A stretch of 64,000 nt of DNA. Origin: Flammulina velutipes (lineage: Eukaryota; Basidiomycota; Agaricomycetes; Agaricales; Physalacriaceae). The position numbers were made by a program, and so were the translations under genes. The notes under the pieces are model-generated. The model worked only from the letters and a program-made list of their open reading frames with translations. It was not told where the DNA came from and did no database searches. Below are positions 36,781-45,391 of the stretch, one piece after another (the first letter of the stretch is position 1; each line of letters begins with the position of its first letter). The stretch spans positions 3,286,001 to 3,350,000 of the forward strand of contig CM022370.1 of the NCBI GenBank assembly GCA_011800155.1. The letters are read 5' to 3'.

Positions 36781-38222
36781 TCAATGATTGACTTCGGGTC
36801 CACGAGTTTCGAAGGCACCGACGTTGATAAATGAGTACTGTAGGTAGTCAATGACAGGATCCTAGACTAAACAAAAGATGGACGTACATTGATCGAGTCG
36901 CCGGATTCACTAGCACCAGCATGGAACGGCATCATGCCCATTTCTGGCATCCTGTGGAGGAGGCGATCGAGGTGTATAGACTCGGTTCTGACGACCAAGA
37001 GTATTTGCCCAATGGGAGGGTGGAGATGGGACGGTTTCATGTCTGCGTGGCGGGATGGTGGGTATGGGCGGAGGTTTGCTTTGCCTTCGGTATCGGTGAA
37101 GCTTTGTAACAATTCGATAACCGCAACGACATCGGCATCATTGTTTAGCTCGATCTTCAATATGTCGACGAACTTATGCATCATGGCAGAGCGAATCGGG
37201 AACTCGTACGCAGCCACCATGGGAAGGAGCTCAGCCCGTTCAGACTGTGGGACATCGGTGCCGAACTGAGTAGACATGAGTTCTCCGTCTGTTTTGAAGA
37301 AGCTATGACGACTTACTGATTTGACCTTAGTGTCGAATCCAAAGACTGTACATCCGGTAGACTCCTTCAGAATGCTGCCTTCAAAGGATGATTTACCCCT
37401 GATGCCTACATATGTTTAGCTAGTTGCATATTTAGGTATCAAGATTATTGTACTCACCGAAAGAATATACGACGCAATCTTCTTTGGCGGCGATCTGTTC
37501 AAATCCGCAGACCCAGTGCGCATTGTCCATTTTCTGGCCAAGTAGTTGGATGCCATGAGGACATTGGAACGACGTATCGTCTACTGGCGAGGATATCGAT
37601 CAACGAAAGTAAAGATATCGTGACAAATGCACATACCATTGACGTCTGTGAATGTCAGAGCATTGTGCTTAGACTTCTCTTCATGCGCGTGACGATGTTC
37701 CGCCTCCAAATATTCCTGATCAAAGGTACGGAAATGTAAAGGCGGTGGCATGCAGTGGCGGTGATGTCTCTCGTCGGCTTCTGGACCTCCCCAGAACTTC
37801 CAGAATGGCCTAGGGGGGTGAGGAGGGTGTCCTTCGTGATGATTGTGCGCATGAGGGCCTTCGAATGTATGATGTGGATTTCTGTGGGCACGCCTGTGGC
37901 AGGGATCTCCGAAAAAAGAAGGGGGTGGACGAGGCATTCCTTCATGGTAGTTATCGTGATGGTGCGGGCGTCCTCTGAAGGGTGAGTGTCCGTCGTGCTC
38001 GTGAGGGGGATGCTGTAGCTCCCATGGAGCAGGCCGATGGTGGGGACCATCGTTTCCAAATCCAGGTCCGTGTTCCAAGCAACTATGCTCGCGAAAGTTG
38101 ACTGCCACCTCAGAGAGATAAAGAAATCCAAAAAAGAGCGACAGGATGGCGAAAAAGGTTGTTGCATAACGCGAGTTGGATGGCCGAGCGGCTGCGATAG
38201 CTGGGAGTAGTTCCCCCTTCAT
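36781..38222 (-). CDS. Membrane-anchored METTL24/Methyltransf_21-like protein with His-rich linker
   Basis: Single-pass membrane protein with a C-terminal methyltransferase-like domain. The ATG at 38222 starts MKGELLPAIAAARPSNSRYA, then the anchor TFFAILSLFFGFLYLSEVAV. The next 140 residues contain about 30 His plus many Pro (for example HHRPAPWELQHPPHEHDGH). After introns come FQCPHGIQLLGQKMDNAHWV, CGFEQIAAKEDCVVYSF and GIRGKSSFEGSILKESTGC, the layout of basidiomycete METTL24-like proteins. HKFVDILKIELNND is the usual acidic motif. The last exon, YSFINVGAFETRGPEVNH, ends at 36781. The usual glycine-rich SAM motif is only weakly visible, so catalytic activity is uncertain. Confidence 0.68.
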
Positions 38223-38860
38223 TATGCAGGTCCCCAAACGAGGAAAGAGGAAAGTGCAAGAATAACTTGAACCAGGTCAGTCGATCGCAAGGGTTATATA
38301 CGGGTGTGCGCAGCAGCTAACACGCGCGGGGGTAATCCAGTGTGCCTTGGGCGCAAATTGAACGACCGATAAGCCGCACATTTATACATATCTTCAAGCT
38401 TCAGGGTGGAAGCGAGTTGGACGGACGAAGCAAAACAGGACATGGCGATGACAATGTTGGATGGAAACCTTTTCCAAATCACTATCAGCCACGACTCGAT
38501 GCGGTGTTTTACTTACCACAGACGGAGTCCAAAGGATATTAGAAAGTATCTGTCAAGAAGATTCAAACGATGTAACTGCGCATGTCGGCGGAAGAAGTAA
38601 TAGCTAGTGGTGCGGACTGGCAGGGTTCCGAATCCGGATTGCACATCAGCAAGAATTTTGTGCGAAGGGCTGGGTAGAATTTATTTGGCGTATATAGTTC
38701 ACGCTGAAGCGCTGAAGGTTGGGCAGAGTTTGAGAAAACAAGATGGTTGTTGGCCACCGGTTTCAAGCTGCCGGTGGTCCGAGCCACGTGTGTGGAAACT
38801 TGCCTCTTTCAGTACGTTCAGGGTTCTTGAGGTCGTTGCTCCTCCTTGTCATTGGCCGTC
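38223..38860. other. Divergent intergenic region, no gene seen
   Basis: 638 bp between divergent start codons. No supported coding frame. Confidence 0.4.
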
Positions 38861-40505
38861 ATGGGTTACATTCCTCAAGAGTCCCTCGACAACCTCAAAA
38901 AGTACTCATACAAGGGTGTAGACAAGTCCGTCGTGCTGTTCTCAACTCTCCTTTCATCTCTGATCCTGCAACGTAGATCCTTGCTCTCGAGATATGTCTT
39001 AAACCCTTTCTGGAATTGGTTCGTGACTCTATGGCCCAAGACAGTAGCCCCAAATACCGTGAGCATTGTTTTACGCGTGTAGCACTTTTTTCCTGAACAG
39101 AGGGGACGTGAAGATCACTTTTTCGGGCCTGTGCATAGTCTTCGCCAACTTTTTGACTATGCTGTATTACGACCCCAACTATTTAACGGAGAAGGGTGGT
39201 GTCGTTACACCTCACTGGGTGTACTTCACGTATGTGCATTGTAATGTATCTCAATTCAGAACTAACCTCATGATGCAGCTATGGTGTCGGCCTATTTATG
39301 TACCAGAGTTTTGACGCGATCGATGGGTACGTCAAGTCGAGGGAATAATATCGCTTCAGCTTACACTTGTAACAGGAAGCAAGCCAGGAGAACCGGAATG
39401 GCAGGCCCTCTTGGGGAGATGTTTGATCATGGTGCGCCCACAACCATTTTGCGCAATGTTTTATGCTCACTTTTACTTAGGTTGTGACGCCCTCAACACC
39501 ACTGTACTTCATTCCTATACCTCACGTCTGCCGCCTCTCTAATACCACTGCAGCTCGAGGCCGTCATTGCCGCTCATGCCCTCAACCTGGGTCGATCCTG
39601 GTGGACTGTCGCGTCCCAGGTCGCTACGCTCGCCAACTTCTACCTCACAACCTGGGAAGAATATCACACTGGTCAACTTTTCCTCGGTGTCTTCTCCGGC
39701 CCTGTTGAGGGAATCCTCCTCATTGTCATCATCTACTTCGTCACCGGTGTTTATGGTCCGTCTTTTCGACTTCTCTCCACCATCAAGGCTAACGCGTTTT
39801 AGGTCCGTCATTCTGGGACACTGGCTTCCTGACTTTCCTGCATCTGGACACGGTTCCCGCCCTGGCTAAAGTACCCAACGTAGGACTCAACGAAGTCTTC
39901 ATGATCTTCGCGTCATTTGGATTGGCCTTCAATATCATCACAAGCTACTCGAACGTACGGCAAGCTGTGAAGTCGACCGCCAAACCGTTGTTTTACCTGC
40001 TGCCCTTCCCATTTGCTGCCGCAATCCAAATTGCATGGCTCGCTCAACCACAGTGGAACAATTCTGCCATCATCAAATCCTCTCTTTTCGTGCCGTTCCT
40101 CTGCGCATGGGGATTGCAGTTCGCACATCAGGTTGGCCGAATGATACTAGCTCACGTCACTAGCACGCCGTTCCCAGTGTGGGATTGGATGTGGATATGG
40201 AGTATCATAGGTGCAGTGGACGCCAATCTGCCTCGTTTACTGGGAATGTACGTTTTCATTAACCCGTTGACATGCAGAGCAACCTAACAACTATCTTCAG
40301 TGCTCCTATAATTCAGTATTCCCCACAGAACACCACGTTCTTGGTGTACATGACATTGGTCGCGTCGTTCTTTGCCTACTTCCGCTTCTGTACTCTGGTG
40401 ATCAACGACATCACTGAACACTTGGGCATCGCTTGCTTCACTGTTCGCAAAAAGGACGCTGCTGGCATCTGGAGAGATGCAGCAGCCAAGGAGAAGAAGG
40501 TGTGA
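38861..40505 (+). CDS. Choline/ethanolamine phosphotransferase (CDP-alcohol phosphotransferase)
   Basis: Integral membrane enzyme of the ER/Golgi that transfers phosphocholine or phosphoethanolamine from the CDP form to diacylglycerol, the last step of the Kennedy pathway (yeast Cpt1/Ept1). The ATG at 38861 gives MGYIPQESLDNLKKYSYKGV and LVLNPFWNW-like context (YVLNPFWNWFVTLWP). The CDP-alcohol signature DG-x2-AR-x8-G-x3-D-x3-D is complete: DGKQARRTG, then PLGEMFDHGCDALN, across two introns. Multiple hydrophobic helices follow, with SYSNVRQAVKSTAKP and the typical C-terminal VINDITEHLGIACFTVRKKD. Length about 410 aa, normal. Choline versus ethanolamine preference cannot be read from sequence. 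Confidence 0.9.
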
Positions 40506-40818
40506 TGTTTGTGTTTTATGTTGTAATGATTTGTGACGAACATTGTTGTATTTGCGAAAAGCTCCCTCTATGATAACACGAGGTCCTGGAACGGTTATGA
40601 ACACGTAGAGATACGTAGAGGATTCAATTTACGCTATGATATAACTTAGACGTCGCCTTAAATAATGTCTTGATGTTTTTCCTGATTTAATTCACCAACG
40701 TTACTTTGTATTTGCAAATATTTCCTACTGAGCGTATATACCTACAAGGTTGCGTGGCGTAGTGGTGGCTGTACTCGGAACACGCCGAACACTCCTCGCT
40801 TTAAACCATGATCACATT
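40506..40818. other. Convergent intergenic region
   Basis: 313 bp between the phosphotransferase and UstYa-like gene ends. AT-rich, no gene seen. Confidence 0.4.
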
Positions 40819-41810
40819 TCAATAGTTCTCGTGTGGAAATTTCAAGTCATCTTCAACCAAGAGATCCGAATCGATGAACTTGTGGATTCTTCTCTCATAT
40901 GCCCACTGTCGAAGCTTTTCGAAGTTACGACAAGAGTGCGCGACGGTGCTCCTGCCAACGACATGCTTGATACTCTTGTCCCATTGCCATACGTTCACTG
41001 CTACATCGGCGCTACACCTGCTCGACATAGGTCAGGACGGAAAGACGATAAATATAGTCAACACACATCAGAGATTGCCGGACGGAGTCCACACAATGGT
41101 AAACGTGCTCGTCACTGAGGTGTATGTCGTCCTTATAATAATCCTTGTCTAGTGCCTTTCGAACCAGGTTCTGCAAAGCGTTAACGAAGAAAATGGGAGA
41201 CCGTGTTCAACGTACTAGACAATGAAGCTGGTGGAAGACATCTAACGCAGCGATGTAATAACCCTCGTCGTCAGCGATAGGATATGTCCGATTGGGGAGG
41301 AGCGCCGCCTCAGTCTTTGGGATCTTCATGATTGTGTCTACAAGAAATGTCGGCCACACGACACGGTAATGGAGGGATTATACTGACGGTTGTACAGATC
41401 TCCCCATGCTTGGTCCACCTCTGGCGAGAGACCTTGATACTTAGTCTTTCCGGTGAGCTCAAGACCAGCCGTAAACGTCTTCACTTCATGGGCGATGGCT
41501 TCCTGCGCTGGTGCTGACGATAACATGGCTTGGAATGTCAGGCTTGGGACGGTGGGTGGATGGACGCACAATACAGCAGTGACCGTTCGACGAAGCCTCC
41601 GCCAATGGAACATCCGCTTTGGTATCGCCAGACGTGCAGGATCAGGCTAAGCAGAGCGATGCTTTGAATCAAGCAAACGACGGTGAGCAGTCGACGACGT
41701 TTCGAGTCTTTGTCTGTGGGGAGGACGTAGTGCCCTTCCAGACCGTCATCATCCATGCGCAGGTTCTGGGAACGAGGGAGAAGATAGTGGCCTTCGGATT
41801 CGTTGCCCAT
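40819..41810 (-). CDS. UstYa-like (DUF3328) oxidase, probable RiPP-modifying enzyme
   Basis: Family of membrane-anchored fungal proteins whose characterised members (UstYa/UstYb in ustiloxin, asperipin and cyclochlorotine pathways) carry out oxidative cyclisation or related oxidation of peptides. The ATG at 41810 opens a cytosolic tail with two similar words (EGHYLLP and EGHYVLP), then one helix (LLTVVCLIQSIALLSLIL). Removing four introns of 45-55 nt gives the family order: LLYSPAQEAIAHEVKTF, YQGLSPEVDQAWGDLYN, IMKIPKTEAALLPNRTYP, GYYIAALDVFHQLHCL, NLVRKAL, HVYHCVDSVRQSLMCSAD and NVWQWDKSIKHVV. Both HxxHC motifs are intact (HQLHC and HVYHC). The joints LLYS and LMCS restore consensus exactly, which supports the splice sites. 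About 260 aa. Its partner is the divergent repeat-protein gene 322 bp away. Confidence 0.88.
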
Positions 41811-42132
41811 AGTGGATGTACTGGGGAAAGTATGAACGGGGACGATTCAAGAGGCCTGATGACTCTCAGGACCTTTGCTCAGGACAAGGGGAAGCGCAAG
41901 GTAAGTGTCTGCTGTCTCGCTATCGACGTAAATGATTGATAGACATTGTCACTAGCAGCAGACAGGTCTCGATCTCCGAGGAGGAGCTCCATAGAGCAAA
42001 CTTCGCTGCTGACAGTAGACCTTGGACTCCGGCGGTCAGGCTTACATGGAATGTCAAGATAGCGGATTTTTCGAGGGCACGTACACACTTAAAGGGTGCC
42101 CTCCCACCAGTCTTCTCTATCCTTCCTTCATC
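41811..42132. promoter_or_regulatory. Shared divergent promoter of UstYa-like and repeat-precursor genes
   Basis: The two start codons face away from each other across 322 bp, so both promoters fit here. A 7-bp inverted repeat, AGGGCAC (42074-42080) and GTGCCCT (42096-42102), frames a CTTAAAG that could be TATA-like, 30-60 bp before the precursor ATG. A C/T-rich tract (42104-42130) follows, as is common near fungal transcription starts. Co-regulation is inferred. Confidence 0.5.
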
Positions 42133-42662
42133 ATGAAAGCTGCTCTTTTTGTCTACTTTTCTCTGGCTATGCTCGTTGTCAACGCCATTCCTGTCAGAAT
42201 CGTGCGCTTCCGACTTATTCGCGTTTCCTCAATCTGACGAAACATTTCTCGATTAGGCTCGCACGGAAGCCGACACTGACGCCAGCTACACCCAGAAGTG
42301 GTATCGTCGGGATGTAAGTTGGGGATATTCGTTGCTTGTGTTTAATACTAAAACGCGTTTAGGAAGTGGATTCTGAAGTACCTTACGCTAACGGGGAGGG
42401 TGGCAGGTGGTGGGCTCGTGCAGAGGTGAGCAGGGTATAAGTATAACATATTTCTTTGAGACTAAAGAGTTGAAATGGACAGCCCTCGGACGTAGACTCT
42501 GAGGTTCCCTATGCTAATGGGGAAGGGGGCTCGTGGTGGGCTCGTGGCGAGGTAAGTGGGAAATGAACGACTTCTTTTTCGTACTAAAGAAACGCCTAGT
42601 AGGCTGACGTAGACTCCGATGTTCCCTACTCTACTGGGGAGGGTGGCCGTTACTGGGAATGA
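42133..42662 (+). CDS. Secreted repeat protein, candidate RiPP precursor (dikaritin-like)
   Basis: Small protein of about 105 aa in five exons. Exon 1 (from 42133) is a signal peptide, MKAALFVYFSLAMLVVNA. It can end at 42192 or 42201, both in phase. Exon 2 (42257-42313) is a leader, ARTEADTDASYTQKWYRRD, with one dibasic RR site. Exons 3 (42363-42425), 4 (42483-42551) and 5 (42603-42662) each encode one repeat with cores VPYANGEGGRWWAR, VPYANGEGGSWWAR and VPYSTGEGGRYW, each led by VDS(E/D). All introns are phase 0. Signal peptide, acidic spacers, repeated aromatic cores and a neighbouring UstYa-like gene match the logic of UstA-type precursors. A CaaX end is absent, so it is not a basidiomycete pheromone. 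Processing after Arg or RR is inferred. Precursor function is a prediction. Confidence 0.78.
42363..42659 (+). repeat. Three exon-sized tandem repeats of the precursor gene
   Basis: The three coding repeats (42363-42425, 42483-42551, 42603-42659) are clearly related at DNA level (for example GTAGACTCTGAGGTTCCCTA against GTAGACTCCGATGTTCCCTA). The introns between them also share ACTAAA-type branch words before the 3' splice site. This points to duplication of an exon plus its intron. Confidence 0.75.
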
Positions 42663-43105
42663 CTAGAGTAGTCCGACTTGGAGATACTTTAGCTCAGATT
42701 GAATGTCACGAACTTGAACGTCTCCCTAAGAACGCAATGAAGATCCAACTAAATCTTACCTTATCCGGAGCCCATCCAGCTATTTCCTTCCCCACGCTGA
42801 AGAGAGAAGTTCGGAGTGTATGATAGATGATATCTTCAAGTTGATGATCGGTACCGTGATTACTATTCTTTACGCTCAACAAGCAAGTATCACGATCTCG
42901 TCCGTATCACGGTCTACATACAGTTCTAACTTAATTCATCAGACACTGAGACAGCGTACGATCCACGTTGTACCGCACGGGAAATCTGTAATCAGGTCAC
43001 GCCACTCATGAGTAAGTGTTGCACCATGCGCCCACCCAAATGCCGTGATACTTAAAAAGGATGGACAGATTCCGAACATACGAATCCCAAACCCATACCT
43101 CGAAG
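42663..43105. other. Intergenic, no gene seen
   Basis: 443 bp between the precursor gene and the CoA-binding protein gene. Short frames only. Confidence 0.4.
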
Positions 43106-43698
43106 ATGTCTGGCTCTCCTCTAGTCAAGAAACTTTTCCTGTCCTCACCTTCCTTCGCTGTCGTTGGCGCATCGAAAGATCAAACCAAGTTCGGAACCAA
43201 GGTTAGCCTGTGGTTGAATCAGTGTTCTCTCATCCGCTGATAACATCTGTAAAACGTAGGTGTTAAAGTGGTACCAAGCTAGGGACTTGGACGTGAAGCC
43301 TGTGCACCCGGTAAGACCATGATGGTACGCGGCAGATGATCACGCAAACTCATGGTGCTATCTCAGAAAGAACCTGAGCTCGAAGGCCTGAAGACAGTGC
43401 AAAAGCTCAGCGAACTTTCCAACCCATCGAAGACCTCAGTTAGCATCATCACGAACCCGAAGGTATGATGTTGTTTAGCGCCACAAAATTAGCCATGGCT
43501 TATCTCCTGATGCCCCAGATCACGCTCAATCTCCTTCAAGAAGCGAAAGACCTCGATGTTCCCGCATTGTGGCTTCAGCCTGGTGCCGAAGATGATTCTG
43601 TTGTCGAATTTATTAAAGAGAATGGGTTGGAGGATAAAGTGATTTATGGGGGACCTTGCATCTTAGTGGAAGGAGACAGTATCAGGAGCTCGCTTTAG
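43106..43698 (+). CDS. CoA-binding (Rossmann-fold) domain protein
   Basis: Small protein of about 140 aa with a CoA_binding_2-type fold, like bacterial YccU and fungal homologues. The ATG at 43106 gives MSGSPLVKKLFLSSPSFAVV, then GASKDQTKFGTKVLKWYQ, VKPVHPKEPELEGLKTV, ITNPKITLNLLQEAKDL and the family-typical ALWLQPGAEDDSVVEF. CILVEGDSIRSSL ends the chain. Three short introns (near 43201-43258, 43312-43366 and 43462-43519). No enzymatic activity is known for such stand-alone domains; the role is undefined. Confidence 0.8.
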
Positions 43699-44098
43699 TT
43701 GATGGTGGCGCAGTTGTAAACTATGAAATTGGAGGACTGAAAGTATCATTATGATTTGTTGTACGCGGCGAATCAATACATGTTACGCCACGTTTCCGAG
43801 CACGGAATCTTGCTGACGTCCGTGACCGGGTTGAATGTGTTTGTGCGAAGCGGTGTACACACTGCACAGTAAAAGTCTCTCGAGGAATGTGCGTTTTGAG
43901 GCAGCTCCGGTCACGCGGCCGGCGCTGACGGCGCCTCGAATCGCATGGGACCCTTGTCTCAAATCGCACGGGCGCTCAGTCGTCCATGTGGCTTGAGGGT
44001 CTGGCTGAGGGTCTGGCTTGATGTTTATCTCTCTATTCAATCTTTAATTTTATTTTTTACATCTCTCTTTTCTTTTCGACTACCCTCTCTACGCGCAG

Positions 44099-45352
44099 AC
44101 GAACCTAGAACCTAACCTCTTCCACAGACTCCCGCTCTCTACTTCCATCGTCCTAGGCGGGGTCCTCGTTACTTTCACGGTATTCCTGGCAATCGAGTGG
44201 ATTTTCTATTACTACGTCTTCCCTGACCGCAGTGGCAGCACCTCCGTTGCCATAGACTTAGACACTCAGTCTCAAACGGAATCCCAAACTCAAGCACCGT
44301 CCAGCCTCTCCCCCGTTCTCTTGCCTTTCCACCGACGCCTTTTTCACCGCCTTCGAACGATCCTTCAACGCGAACATCTACCGAACCAGGAGGTCATCCC
44401 ACTTCCCTCATTTCCCCTTCCTCCACCCAACACACCGGCCTCATTCTGGGACTCGTCATCGAGAGTCATCCCATCCCCCCCATTCAACACGCCTGACTCA
44501 TCATCCTCCGACTCTTGCTCATACCATTCGGACTCATCGTCTCACTCTCATTCGCACAATCCAGTAGACAGCCTCTTCACCGTTCGGATTCCCACCCCGC
44601 CCATCACCCCGCCGCCCGCCAGTAAAGCGCGCACACCCCGTGCATTACCTCCCATCCCACCTGTACCCATGTCATCTCCACCAGAACCACCCATTTCACG
44701 CCCCGACACCGGGATGACTCAAAGTCGTTCGGTCTCGTCTTCGTCTTCCGGTCAGCTTACAACACCATTGAGGGCGCTCCTTCGCACTGGAACAGCAGAG
44801 GACTTGCTGTACGATCTCCCTGGATTGGATGGTAACGAGATGTACTCCCTAGCCCGTCAGGCTTTGCCTGAGTTTGGAACTCCAAGCAAAGTATACACCC
44901 CATTGCGCGGCACAACGGGGGTAAACTTACTCAGCCCGGTGACACCCACTACGCGCGCGGTTCATCGTCTTACCCCAGTGCTTGAATCTGGCGCAGAGGA
45001 GGACAACTATCTTCACATTGCACCCATCTCCTACGAATCTGCCCGTAATGGCGACAACAGTACCGGTAAGCAATCACTTTCTTCTAATTTAAGTACCCTC
45101 ATTCATTTTGGTTTAGCCGCAGGCAGCTCCTCACCCCCCGAAGTTCATGCGGGAGAGGATGACATTCTACGTCGGCACCGAACCTTGGAGGAGCAACGTG
45201 CTCAAGAGGTGGAACACCGAAAGTCCGCATACCCTACCGTCAAATCATGGGACAATATCGTCGTTATCCCAGATGTTACAGGCGATTCACGTGAGGTTTT
45301 CGAAGGTGCTGGTACATGTATCCATGCCCATCACAAGCTCTGTGACATGTAA
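44099..45352 (+). CDS. Single-pass membrane protein, Pro/Ser-rich, unrecognised (5' end missing)
   Basis: I do not recognise this gene. An open frame runs from a strong 3' splice site (pyrimidine tract, then GCGCAG at 44093-44098). It begins TNLEPNLFHRLPLSTSIVLG, has one helix (GVLVTFTVFLAIEWIFYYYV), then a long Pro/Ser/Thr-rich region (PPITPPPASKARTPRALPPI) and LRALLRTGTAEDLLYDLPGL. The first exon with the ATG was not found. The frame stops at 45350-45352. Alternatively, a GTAAAC donor at about 45349 could splice in phase 2 to 45400 and fuse it to the next gene. Low-complexity composition fits a cell-surface or signalling scaffold, but this is not shown. Confidence 0.5.
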   Translation, partial: TNLEPNLFHRLPLSTSIVLGGVLVTFTVFLAIEWIFYYYVFPDRSGSTSVAIDLDTQSQTESQTQAPSSLSPVLLPFHRRLFHRLRTILQREHLPNQEVIPLPSFPLPPPNTPASFWDSSSRVIPSPPFNTPDSSSSDSCSYHSDSSSHSHSHNPVDSLFTVRIPTPPITPPPASKARTPRALPPIPPVPMSSPPEPPISRPDTGMTQSRSVSSSSSGQLTTPLRALLRTGTAEDLLYDLPGLDGNEMYSLARQALPEFGTPSKVYTPLRGTTGVNLLSPVTPTTRAVHRLTPVLESGAEEDNYLHIAPISYESARNGDNSTGKQSLSSNLSTLIHFGLAAGSSSPPEVHAGEDDILRRHRTLEEQRAQEVEHRKSAYPTVKSWDNIVVIPDVTGDSREVFEGAGTCIHAHHKLCDM

Positions 45353-45391
45353 ACAGTCTCCAGTAATATAATATCTTGCTTTCTAATATCA

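Noticed and set aside
40730..41160. Plus-strand frames antisense to the UstYa-like gene
   Set aside because: They lie opposite well-supported exons with conserved HxxHC motifs and have no motifs themselves.
42133..42662. Repeat protein as a mating pheromone precursor
   Set aside because: Basidiomycete pheromones end in a CaaX motif and lack a signal peptide; this protein ends in YWE and has a signal peptide. Ascomycete alpha-factor-type repeats would carry KR sites, which are absent.
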